Part shown: in pieces, positions 1 to 8,600 of the stretch
Layout: every line of letters begins with the position of its first letter
Position numbering within the stretch: the first letter of the stretch is position 1
Source of the DNA: a virus
Length of the DNA: 31,404 nucleotides
Direction: 5' to 3' (one strand)
IMG/VR virus record: IMGVR_UViG_3300043427_000209
Coordinates: 1 to 31,404 of that record
Position numbers and translations under genes: made by a program
Notes under the pieces: generated by a model
What the model was told of the DNA's origin: nothing
Database searches by the model: none
Seen by the model: only the letters and a program-made list of their open reading frames with translations

Positions 1-391
1 GTGTGTCGTTTTTGTCCCTAGGGGTAGCGTCAGAATTACCTAAGGGTGGCGTCAAATTTTCCCTAGGTAGGGACATGATGACGGTGTATTCGTTGGAGGT
101 GAACTCCACGCCTTCCTGCGGGTTTTCCGTTATGTCACCTTTGGCGTCGATGTAGCGGCGGGTGACGGTCACTGCCCCGAGGTCAACCAGTTCTTCTATT
201 GCTCGGTCTACGGTTTTGACGCTGACACGGCAGAGTTTGGCGATGGTGGCCCGGCTTTGGAAGCATTTGCTGGTTTGCCCGTTGGCGTACCGGTTGAGGC
301 ATCCGAACACTCGGACGGCTGCGGTGGAGATGTCGCCGTACAAAACCCATTCGGGGATCATGGCGAAATATTCGGTTGCTTTAGTTTTCAT
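1..391 (-). CDS. Winged-helix replication-initiator-like protein (3' end outside window)
   Basis: Read on the minus strand from an ATG at 391-389, the frame stays open for 130 codons to the window edge, so the C-terminus is missing. Residues about 1-85 look like a winged helix-turn-helix: an N-terminal stretch MIPEWVLYGDISTAAVRVFG, then the recognition part TIAKLCRVSVKTVDRAIEEL and a wing GAVTVTRRYID. This order (start helix, 'ATIAKLCxVS..TVxRAIxEL', wing) is typical of phage replication initiators of the lambda O N-terminal or HTH_36 type. The domain is followed by a low-complexity linker with repeating Pro, Leu, Asp and Asn, encoded by the tandem DNA repeats at 7-72. It is divergent from the rest of the window and has its own promoter. 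The DNA-binding domain is well supported; the replication role is inference, and a transcription regulator is the alternative. Confidence 0.72.
   Translation of the reverse strand, partial: MKTKATEYFAMIPEWVLYGDISTAAVRVFGCLNRYANGQTSKCFQSRATIAKLCRVSVKTVDRAIEELVDLGAVTVTRRYIDAKGDITENPQEGVEFTSNEYTVIMSLPRENLTPPLGNSDATPRDKNDT
7..72. repeat. Three imperfect 22-23 bp tandem repeats (iteron-like)
   Basis: Three units run head to tail at about 7-28, 29-50 and 51-72. Each holds an A/T-rich run followed by a core close to CCTAGGG, starting at 17, 39 and 62. The period of 22-23 bp is about two helical turns. They lie inside the linker of the divergent initiator-like gene, as the lambda origin iterons lie inside the O gene. 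The role as origin iterons is inference; the repetition is seen directly. Confidence 0.5.
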
Positions 392-445
392 TTTGTCTCG
401 TTCGGTCTAGTGGCCTATGTGTGCCGGCCCCACGCCAGCGATCTG

Positions 446-483
446 ATCTTACCACTTGCGTCTGCCCGGTCAAGTGGTATGCT
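446..483. promoter_or_regulatory. Overlapping divergent promoters with inverted repeat (putative operator)
   Basis: Minus strand: -35 TTGACC (473-468), 16-nt spacer, -10 TAAGAT (451-446), pointing to the gene starting at 391. Plus strand: -35 TTGCGT (456-461), 16-nt spacer, -10 TATGCT (478-483), pointing to the gene at 623. A perfect inverted repeat ACCACTTG (451-458) / CAAGTGGT (471-478) with a 12-nt centre overlaps both. The two promoters cannot be occupied together, and the palindrome is well placed for a repressor. The minus-strand promoter is the stronger match. Confidence 0.5.
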
Positions 484-570
484 GATGACGCACGGACGTT
501 CGCTTGTCTCGGGCGAGTGGATCTCCTTTCTCCACGATTATCCTTGGTCCGTCCGTAGCAACCCCACACC

Positions 571-609
571 GAGAAGCCCCCACCTTGCCTCCGAGGTCGG
601 GGGCTTCTC
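571..609 (+). terminator. Strong hairpin in the leader before the PP-loop gene
   Basis: Positions 571-581 (GAGAAGCCCCC) pair perfectly with 599-609 (GGGGGCTTCTC), and inside them ACCT (582-585) pairs with AGGT (594-597). The 11-bp GC-rich stem is a good intrinsic-terminator or attenuator candidate for transcripts from the promoter at 456-483. It lacks a U-tract, as is common in high-GC actinobacteria. It ends two bases before a second -10 box. Confidence 0.5.
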
Positions 610-610
610 C

Positions 611-616
611 TATACT
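611..616 (+). promoter_or_regulatory. -10 box of a leaderless promoter (PP-loop gene)
   Basis: TATACT lies exactly 6 nt before the ATG at 623, so a transcript starting about 7 nt downstream would begin at or next to the start codon. No good -35 is seen, and the upstream hairpin occupies that region. The same arrangement recurs at 16124, 17535, 24510 and 26672. Confidence 0.45.
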
Positions 617-622
617 GGGGGC

Positions 623-1435
623 ATGAAGATCATTTCCTATGGGGGAGGGGTTCAGTCAACTGCGATGATCGTGTTGGCTACCCAGGGCCGGATACCGGAT
701 GTTGATGCAGCTTTGTTCGCCAACGTGGGCGACGACTCGGAGCATCCGGTCACGTTGAAATATGTGCGGGAGATCGCGATCCCGTGGGCTGCGGAACGAG
801 GCTTACCGATCCACGAGTTGCGCCCTGTCCGTAAGGGGCAGGAAACCTCGTTGTACAAGGAGATCACGCAGGAGGGTTCTCGACGTGATTTGATCCCGGT
901 GTTCGGTGAGCAGGGCAACCCAATGGGCCGAGCCTGTACCGCCGATTTCAAGATCAAAACCTTGCACCGCTGGTTGCGGGCAAACGGGGCGACCAAGCAG
1001 AACCCGGCCTACGTGCAGTTGGGTATTTCGACTGACGAGATTGAGCGGGCTGGACGTGGCAAGGATGCCAGTATGGAGATCCGCCAATATCCGCTGCTTG
1101 ATTTGGGTATGAACCGGACTGACTGTATGGAGGTTATTCGGGGGGCCGGGCTGCCTGTTCCCCCGAAGTCGTCCTGTTTCTTCTGCCCGTTCCATTCCGA
1201 ACTGGTTTGGTCTGAGTTGCGGCGCGACGAACCGGAATTGTTTGAGAAGGCGCAACAGTTGGAAGATTTCGTGCAGGCCCGCAAGAAAGAGTCAGGGATG
1301 CGTCAGGTTTATCTGACCCGCAAGGGGGCGTTGAACCGTACCCGTTTGTCGGACACGATTTATGCGGCTGGGGAGACGTTGTTCGGTTCGGAGATCGGGG
1401 CGGATGGCTGCGATTCTGGTTACTGCTGGACATGA
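623..1435 (+). CDS. Phosphoadenosine phosphosulfate reductase-like PP-loop protein
   Basis: A 270-residue protein of the PAPS reductase / DndC-like adenylate-forming superfamily. The PP-loop that binds the phosphates of ATP is at residues 5-13 (SYGGGVQST). Other conserved parts are GRACTADFK (102-110), LGISTDEIERA (133-143), YPLLDLG (156-162) and a Cys-rich segment SSCFFCPFH (183-191) with a C-terminal CDSGYC (263-268). Cysteines 105, 185, 188, 263 and 268 could hold a metal or Fe-S cluster. The family is common in actinophages, usually with unknown substrate; sulfur metabolism, nucleotide or tRNA thiolation, and DNA modification are all possible. The ATG at 623 was chosen because the PP-loop must be near the N-terminus and a -10 box lies just upstream; the frame is open further upstream, but through the hairpin. 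The stop overlaps the terminase start as ATGA. Confidence 0.85.
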   Translation: MKIISYGGGVQSTAMIVLATQGRIPDVDAALFANVGDDSEHPVTLKYVREIAIPWAAERGLPIHELRPVRKGQETSLYKEITQEGSRRDLIPVFGEQGNPMGRACTADFKIKTLHRWLRANGATKQNPAYVQLGISTDEIERAGRGKDASMEIRQYPLLDLGMNRTDCMEVIRGAGLPVPPKSSCFFCPFHSELVWSELRRDEPELFEKAQQLEDFVQARKKESGMRQVYLTRKGALNRTRLSDTIYAAGETLFGSEIGADGCDSGYCWT

Positions 1436-3423
1436 CTGGTAACGAATATTCTGGCCGCCGCGACGTACCAGCCGAAGACAAAGTTCGGTTCTGGGCTTCC
1501 ATCAACGCTGGCATCTCGATCAAGGAAGCCTGCAAGATTGCGGGTATCCACTACAACACGGGCCAGAAGTGGGTGGCGAAGCAGAAGAAGTTGCAGGCTG
1601 ATGTTGCGGCTGCGAACTTCGCTGAGAAAAAAGCCACCTACAAAGCCAGTCGTGGTGGGAAACAGCTGGAAGAACTGCGCGCTGACCTGGACCAGATCGC
1701 AGAACTACCCCCAGTCATCCCGTATGAGCGTCTTTCCGAGCGCGCGAAACGAGGCTGGGACGATTTCGACTACTTCCGTCGCGTCTACCTGGGGCGCGTC
1801 CCCTCACCGTGGCAGGTTGAAGCCGCATACAAGATCGTCGAGTACCTGGAATCAGAAGAAAAAGAGTTCCTGGTCCTGAACTGCCCGCCCGGTGCAGGCA
1901 AATCCACCCTCTTTCACGATGTCGCTGTCTGGTGCATCGTCCGAAACCGGGCGATCCGCGTCCTGTACGGGTCGATTTCCGGCACGTTGGCGAAGATGTA
2001 CTCGCGTCGTATCCGAGAAACCCTGGAACGACCCACCCGCTACATCGCAGACCCGGAGTTGGTGAAGAAGGGGCTGGCGGTGGACGCCGAAGGGTGTCTC
2101 GCCCAGGACTACGGCAAGTTCAAACCGACCGCATCCGGCTCCCTGTGGCGTGCCGAAGAATTTATTGTCGAGCAGATGGGTTTGCAGGGGTTGGATAACA
2201 AGGAGCCAACCGTGTCGGCGTACGGTATTGACGCCGAGTTCATCGGCCATCGTGCCGACCTGTGTTTGTTTGATGACGTGGCCTCTCCGGAGAACGCGAA
2301 AGAGTCTGTTTCCCGTGACCGGCTGTTGGAGCGGTGGGATTCGATGGCGGAAGCCCGTTGTGATCCGGGCGGTTTGGTGGCGGTGATCGGCCAGCGGCTC
2401 GGACCTGGCGACCTGTACGCCCATTGTCTCAACAAGGTCACCTACGACGACATTGACGAGGATGATGGCGAGGACGCCACCGCCGAAGACAGCCTGAAAG
2501 ACCCGGTGAAGAAGCAGAAGTACCATCACATCACCTACAAGGCGTACTACGAAGAACTGGATTTCGGCCCGAAATCGCGGCGGAAAGATCATCCGGCCTG
2601 GCCGAACGGCCCCCTATTGGACCCGGTTCGCCTACCGTGGAAAGACCTGTCGTTCATCAAACACAACCAACCCAACAAATTCCGAGTTGTCTACCAGCAA
2701 GAAAACATTGACACTGACTACCAGCTGGTTGAGCGCACCATGCTCACCGGGGGTGTCGGTTTAGACGGCGTGTTCTATGAGGGTTGCATCGACCGGGATC
2801 GTCAGCCCGGTTGGATACCCCGAAACCTGACTCAGCCGTGGGTGTCGATCATTTCGGTGGACCCGTCACCCGCAAACTTTTGGGGTGTGATCTGGACTGT
2901 TGTCCAACCCGACTTGGGTTTGTACCACGTTGTAGACCTGGAGCGGGTCAAACTGACTGCCGAGGATCTGCTCGGCTACGAGTTGGCGACCGGGAAGTAT
3001 TCGGGTGTGCTGGAAGAATGGGTTTCCCGCGCCGATCAGGCCGGATACCCGGTGTCGCACATCATTGTCGAGGTGAACGCCGCCCAACGGTTCTTGTTGG
3101 CCCACGATTTTGTGCGCCGCTGGCAGGCAACCCGCGGTGTGACGATCATCCCGCACACCACCAGCCGCAACAAGATCGACGAAAACCTGGGCGTGGAAGC
3201 GTTGATCCCCCCGGTTGTGCGTACCGGATCGCTCCGTTTGCCGACCTTGACTGCGAACTGGAAGACACTCGCGCTGGTCGATGAGTTGACCACGTGGACG
3301 AAAGATAAGCGTAAGGGAACCGACTTGACGATGGCTCTTTGGTTCATGCTGTTGCACGCCCCGAAGCTCACCGACCCCAAGTTGCCGCCCCGAATGTGGC
3401 GACCATCGTTCCTAGCAGGGTAA
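1432..3423 (+). CDS. terL: Terminase large subunit with N-terminal HTH extension
   Basis: The 663-residue packaging motor pumps DNA into the prohead and cuts it. Walker A is NCPPGAGKST (about residues 149-158); Walker B is LCLFDDV with Asp281-Asp282; the C-terminal nuclease begins with ISVDPSPANFWG (about 475-487), and IIVEVNA (about 543-549) and a late Asp-rich stretch could supply further metal ligands. Residues about 26-50 (ISIKEACKIAGIHYNTGQKW) form a helix-turn-helix resembling the DNA-binding domain of small terminase subunits, followed by a charged helical linker to about residue 90. No separate small subunit gene lies upstream, so this fused domain may supply DNA recognition (inference). 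It is translationally coupled to the PP-loop gene. Confidence 0.93.
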   Translation: MTGNEYSGRRDVPAEDKVRFWASINAGISIKEACKIAGIHYNTGQKWVAKQKKLQADVAAANFAEKKATYKASRGGKQLEELRADLDQIAELPPVIPYERLSERAKRGWDDFDYFRRVYLGRVPSPWQVEAAYKIVEYLESEEKEFLVLNCPPGAGKSTLFHDVAVWCIVRNRAIRVLYGSISGTLAKMYSRRIRETLERPTRYIADPELVKKGLAVDAEGCLAQDYGKFKPTASGSLWRAEEFIVEQMGLQGLDNKEPTVSAYGIDAEFIGHRADLCLFDDVASPENAKESVSRDRLLERWDSMAEARCDPGGLVAVIGQRLGPGDLYAHCLNKVTYDDIDEDDGEDATAEDSLKDPVKKQKYHHITYKAYYEELDFGPKSRRKDHPAWPNGPLLDPVRLPWKDLSFIKHNQPNKFRVVYQQENIDTDYQLVERTMLTGGVGLDGVFYEGCIDRDRQPGWIPRNLTQPWVSIISVDPSPANFWGVIWTVVQPDLGLYHVVDLERVKLTAEDLLGYELATGKYSGVLEEWVSRADQAGYPVSHIIVEVNAAQRFLLAHDFVRRWQATRGVTIIPHTTSRNKIDENLGVEALIPPVVRTGSLRLPTLTANWKTLALVDELTTWTKDKRKGTDLTMALWFMLLHAPKLTDPKLPPRMWRPSFLAG

Positions 3424-3463
3424 TTCTGTTATCCTAGAGGCAGGACTGCCCATAGGAGACCGC

Positions 3464-5218
3464 GTGCGAAGTATCGAAGAAATTGTCGCCATCTATCGGC
3501 ACCGTCGTCGGGTGCAAGGCCCGATCTTTGACCAGATGCAGCGGGTGCGTGAATTGGCGAACGGCGATGTCATCATCCCATTGAATGAGTTGGACCGTAA
3601 CGCCCGGTCTTCGGTAGCGAATCTGCTGGTGCAGGGCTTGGATCAGACCTCGATGCGGGTGGCGTCCACCATGCCGCAGGTGTTTTTCCCGGCTTTCAAG
3701 GAAGGGTCGGAGCGTTCTAAGGAAACGGCGAACACCCGTAAGAAGGCGATGTTGGCGATGTGGGATGCCAACAAGATGAACATGAAGATGCGTCGGCGCG
3801 CCCGCCATATGCTCGCCTACTCGTCGTCGCCTGTCGTGATCAAGCCGGATTTCAAGACTTTGATCCCGAAGTGGCATATCCGTAACCCGTTGGACACGTT
3901 CCCCTGCCCCTCGGATGACCCGGATAACCCGGTGCCGGACGATGTGATCTTCACTTATCGGAAGCCGTATTCGTGGCTGGCGATGAACTATCCGGCCCAG
4001 GTGGACGGGAAGCTCCGGTTGGGTAAGGTGGATCACGACTCGATGTTCACCATTTTGGAGTACATCGACGCGAACGAGATTGTGATGGCGGTCATCGGCG
4101 CGGAAGATGACCCGAGCCTGAATCCGTATGAGCGGATGGGGGCTGATGCTGTCGAGTTGTTGCGCCTCCCGAACCGGGCCGGCGTCCCCCTTGTGGTGGT
4201 CCCGAACCGGATCACGTTGGATCGCCCACACGGCCAGTTCGACGGGTTGCTCGGGATGTATTACACCCGCGCCCGCCTCCAGGCGTTGACCGAAATCGCG
4301 ATTGAGCGAGGCATCTTCCCCGACGAATACCTGGTCGCCCGCCCCGGCGAGAACCCGGAGATCATCCAGCTGGCGTCCGGCAAGGAAGGGTTGCTTGGTG
4401 TTGTGAAGGGTGGCGACATCCGCACCCAGCAGGTCAACCCTGGCTACAAGACTGAGCAGGCGTTGGACCGCCTGGAACGGCAGGAACGTTTGGAAGGTGC
4501 GATCCCCGCTGAGTTCGGTGGCGAATCCGCAACGAACGTCCGTACTGGCCGGCGTGGCGAGAACGTGTTGGCTGCGACGGTGGACTTCCGTGTGCAGGAA
4601 GCACAAGAAATTTTCGCTGCTTCCCTCATGGAGGAAGACCGGATTGCGATTGCGATCGAGAAAGCGTATTGGGGTTCATCTTCCAAGTCGTTCTTTCTGC
4701 CTGGTCGGGCGACGGTCGGCAAGGTGGACTATGTGCCGAACAAGATTTGGGAAACCGATTTCCACTATGTCGCCTATTCGGCTGCCGGTTCGGATGTGAA
4801 CAACCTGATTATCGGGTTGGGGCAGCGTGTCGGCACCGGCCTCATGTCGAAAGAATCGGCTCGTGAGGCTGATCCGCTGATCTCCGACCCGGATATGGAA
4901 CACGATCGGATTGTGGCTGAGGGTGTGGAGGCGGCGTTGCTGTCTTCGATCCAGCAGCAGGCGGCGAATCCGCAAGGTCCGTATCAGCCTGCCGATCTCG
5001 CTCTGTTGGTCAAGAAGGTTCTTGCTGACAACAAGAGTTTGTATGATGCGGTCACGGAAGTGGACGAGGCAGCACGTGAACGTCAGGCTCAGGAGATGCC
5101 TGAGGGCGCACCGGAAACGATGCCTGGCCTGGCGATGCCTGGTATGGGTGCCGAGGCTCCGGTGGCTGGTCCTCCGGCTGGTGGTATTGAAGCGTTGTTG
5201 GCACAGTTGGGAGGCTGA
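3464..5218 (+). CDS. Portal protein
   Basis: A 584-residue protein directly after the terminase and upstream of scaffold and capsid, the usual portal position. Features in line with podovirus-type portals are an N-terminal helical part with basic residues, the core 'AYSSSPVVIKPDFK' and 'IRNPLDTFPCPSDDP' near residues 120-150, a long beta/alpha stem region, and a Pro/Gly/Met-rich C-terminal tail (about 545-584) ending in EALLAQLGG. The GTG start at 3464 is favoured by an AGGAG ribosome site 5 nt upstream; no ATG is near. A weak -10 (TATCCT, 3430-3435) lies in the 40-nt gap after the terminase. Family assignment rests on context plus general sequence character rather than on a catalytic motif. 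Confidence 0.85.
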   Translation: MRSIEEIVAIYRHRRRVQGPIFDQMQRVRELANGDVIIPLNELDRNARSSVANLLVQGLDQTSMRVASTMPQVFFPAFKEGSERSKETANTRKKAMLAMWDANKMNMKMRRRARHMLAYSSSPVVIKPDFKTLIPKWHIRNPLDTFPCPSDDPDNPVPDDVIFTYRKPYSWLAMNYPAQVDGKLRLGKVDHDSMFTILEYIDANEIVMAVIGAEDDPSLNPYERMGADAVELLRLPNRAGVPLVVVPNRITLDRPHGQFDGLLGMYYTRARLQALTEIAIERGIFPDEYLVARPGENPEIIQLASGKEGLLGVVKGGDIRTQQVNPGYKTEQALDRLERQERLEGAIPAEFGGESATNVRTGRRGENVLAATVDFRVQEAQEIFAASLMEEDRIAIAIEKAYWGSSSKSFFLPGRATVGKVDYVPNKIWETDFHYVAYSAAGSDVNNLIIGLGQRVGTGLMSKESAREADPLISDPDMEHDRIVAEGVEAALLSSIQQQAANPQGPYQPADLALLVKKVLADNKSLYDAVTEVDEAARERQAQEMPEGAPETMPGLAMPGMGAEAPVAGPPAGGIEALLAQLGG

Positions 5219-5220
5219 TC

Positions 5221-5619
5221 ATGGCCGAACAGTATGGCAATAGGTCCGATTTGCGGAATCCTGCGACACGGCAGGTCCGGTTCACGGGGCAGACGTATGG
5301 TGAGGGGGCGCAACAGGCGGCTTCTCAGCAGGCTGTCCCTCCGGGTTCTTCGCCGGCGCAGGTGCAGGCACAGCAGATGGCTGCCCGTCAGGCTCCACGT
5401 CCGGGCGCACAGCCTTTGTTGCGTCCGACCGACCGTCCGACCGAACCGATCACCGCTGGCGCAAACTTCGGTCCCGGCCCGAACGCAGCTCAGGCGGGTG
5501 TGGTCACTCGCATCATCCCGGTAGACGACACGATGGAAACCTTGCGTGCCTTGTACGCCGCATACCCGAACGAAGAACTTGCCAATATGTTGAGCAAGTA
5601 CGGGAACCAAGGTTACTGA
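5221..5619 (+). CDS. Small Gln/Pro-rich virion-associated protein, unknown
   Basis: A 132-residue protein placed 2 nt after the portal stop and overlapping the next gene by one base (TGATG). Residues about 25-100 are low complexity, rich in Gln, Ala and Pro, and probably disordered. The C-terminal 40 residues (VVTRIIPVDDTMETLRALY onwards) look folded and helical. I do not recognise a family. Its position between portal and the giant internal protein suggests a structural or assembly role, for example a portal-associated or head-filling protein. No catalytic motif is seen. Confidence 0.75.
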   Translation: MAEQYGNRSDLRNPATRQVRFTGQTYGEGAQQAASQQAVPPGSSPAQVQAQQMAARQAPRPGAQPLLRPTDRPTEPITAGANFGPGPNAAQAGVVTRIIPVDDTMETLRALYAAYPNEELANMLSKYGNQGY

Positions 5620-8600
5620 TGTCCGGTTTTGATTTTACGCCGGATGAAGAAAACCAACTTCAACGGGAACTTGATGAATCTGAGAATCGGATGGCTGCTG
5701 CGCGGGCGTCGATTGTTACTCCGCAGTTGTCGCAAAACCTGGCGAACTTTTACCGTCAGTATCCGTCAGCGAACCTAGGTGTTCTGATCCCCGCTGCTCG
5801 TGCCTATACAGACGGCAAGATGACAGAAGAACAGGCGCAAGAGTTCTTGGGTACTGTCGTAAAAAACTCGGTGTTGGAAAAGATCCGTGAATACGGTGCA
5901 ACACGTGAAAAGAAGAAGTCGTGGTGGGAACGTAACGTCCAAGACAAGTTCAAGACCGGTGTTCGCTACACGTTTGCTGGACTGAACTTTGTCCCGCAAG
6001 CGGTGACCAACCTTGCATCGCAGGCGTACGAGGTCGGCAAAACCGGCGACATTTCCGATTTTGATTTCAATGGGTTCTTCATCTCAACTGACATCGGCAC
6101 GCTGATCGCTAATGATGAGGTTGCGGGCGAGGGCTTTTTCTTGGGTGGTCGTGCAGCACAGTTGCAGGCGGAACGCGCCCGCGCCTATCGAGGCACTATT
6201 GATGGGCAGGCGTTCACTTTGGGCCGTGGTTTGGCGACGGTTGTTGCCCAGCCTGGTACCGAGGAATATCGCAGGTATTCAGGCATTGTTGATGCTGCCG
6301 CAGCGTTCGCTATCCCTTCCCTCCCTGGTTTGGGTGCGGCTAAAGGTGCCGCTGCAGGGCTAGCGAATCGGACTGGGTTGCGTGTTCTCGCCGGTTTGAC
6401 TGATGGCCCTTCCGCTGGGATCAACCCTGCGAAGGTCGCTGACTTTTTCAATAGCAGTTCTGGTCGCAAAATCATTGGGCGTATGTCCGAGATTAAAAGT
6501 GTGGACGAGTCGCTAGAAATTTTCCCGACTGCCGATCTGCGTTTCCACAAACAACTTGTTGATATTTCTACCAATGGGAAGTTGAATGCGGCCCAGAAGC
6601 AAGATGCGATGTCGCGTTTTGTGAACGACACGCTGGGTGCTGGCGATCCGACTCGCGGGATTGGCCCGAAGTCGATTGATGACATCAACATCTCCCGGTG
6701 GGACGACATGAAGTTGAAGGTCGCCCAAACACGCAGTCTTCCTGCGAGCCTGATGGCGAAAGTCCCTGGCCGCCATGTCATTGTTGCTGGAGGGAACGAC
6801 GCCGATCTTTTGCAGTCGGTGAAGAACGTCAATAACTATCTGAAAGTTTTGCGCGTTGACCCGAAGAAGCGTTCTGAACTAGTAGGCGATTTGACTAACG
6901 CTCTTGTTGACAACAACGGCAACGTAAGAAATGTCGTCGATAAACTTGACAACATTTTGAAGACAGCGTTGAAAGACTTTGGCGTAACAGACGAGTTGTC
7001 TGCCTCGCTCCGCTCAGGTATCCGCCAATTCAAAGACGCATACGACAGAGACCTATACGGTTTCATTGACGACCAAGGTAAGGCGTACTCGTTCGCTGAC
7101 ATGGGTGCCAAGTTCATTGACATGGACGGCAACCTTGTCGATGCCCCGCTAGCGACTGCTGGTATCCAGTCAGAGATGCTGAAGCACGGCCTGTTTCTCC
7201 CTGATCCTCGCCGTGTGCGCCGTATCGCCAACTCAGAAACCGGCCTCAGTTCGCTGCTGTCTTGGGTTGGCACCAAGCAGGGTTTGTTGAACGCCGAAAA
7301 TTTCGGTGATTTGCGTATGCCCCTTGTCGCAGTTGAGGCAATCCAAAACTATGTTTGGCGCCCCCTCACCCTCCTAACTGGTGGCTATGTTCTCCGAAAC
7401 ATGACCGACTCGCTTCTCCGTCAATCATTCTCACCTAACCTCAGGACTGGCGCGTTCCACCCGTGGGAACTTATCCAGGTCGCCATGCACAAGCGTTTCA
7501 AGGGCGACATTGAGGGCGTGCTGTTCCAGGGAGACCCTGAGGATTTGATCCGAAACGGCCAGCAGGAACTTGTTGAGGCGACTGCCGGTTCGTTGCGTGA
7601 AGGTTTGGACCCTGTTGTGCGTCAGGCCCGCGAACGCGCTACTGGCGTGTGGCGTCGAGTTCGCAGAGGCGATGGCATCACGGAATATCGTAACGCTTTA
7701 GCGGCGGAGATCGCGTTGCTGAACGGCGATGAGGTCGCCCGCAAATACGCGCAGGGCTGGTCAACAAAAGAAATCTTGAACTGGATGAAAAACAACCCAG
7801 ATGGACGCCTGTATGTACGCAAATTGCAGGGTCGCTGGTCTAACCGGACGTTGAACAACACAACAACCGGCGAAACAAAAGTTGGAACAGTCAAGTTCAT
7901 TGACGAAGCAGGCGAGTTCAACACAAAGAATCTTGAAACCTATATTGACCGTTACATCCGTCCCCGTGTCGAGGTAACGACTGGTGGCAGTTCCGTTCTT
8001 AAAAAGGCGATTGGTGATGGCGAGGTCGTGCTTGCTGACGGGACCGTTCTGAGCGCGTTCCGAACCTCACGCAAGGGGGACCAGATCATCGGCTACACCG
8101 ACGAGTTTTTGGATGAGGCGATGAAGGTCGTCAACGACCCGAACATCCAGTTGAAGGAATTTTACAAGTCGCAGGTTTACGCGGGCGGGGCTGCTGATGG
8201 GGCCGGGAACGCCTTGAACCGCGCACTTGACGGCTATAACCGTGTTGTCGATCTGTTCTTCTCCGAGCTGTACCCGAAGCGTGAAGCCTTCTTGAACCGT
8301 TCGCCGGCGTTCCGACAGTTCTATTACCAGTCTGTGAACCGTTTCTTTGACGAGTTGAAACCGGGCGAAGCGAAGCGCATCTACGACAACATCGCTGAAA
8401 CGATCATGGAAAGCCGTAAAGGCACTCGCGCCGCAGGCCGTAAGGTCACCGATAAAGACGTAACCAAATACATTGGTGACGGCGACATCGCTCAACGCCT
8501 CATTGACCGTGTTACTGGCAAAGTCAAGACCGCAGGCAATCTGAGCCTGGAACAGGTGAACGCCTACGCCAAGGGGTTCGCTCTCGACGAAACAAAGCGG

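Noticed and set aside
257-622. N-terminal extension of the PP-loop gene
   Set aside because: It runs across the divergent initiator gene, promoters and hairpin; homologous proteins begin close to the PP-loop.
3434-4606. 390-codon open frame on the minus strand across the portal gene
   Set aside because: It is a GC-bias shadow: the plus-strand frame gives a coherent portal protein, and the antisense product is Arg/His-rich without domain features.
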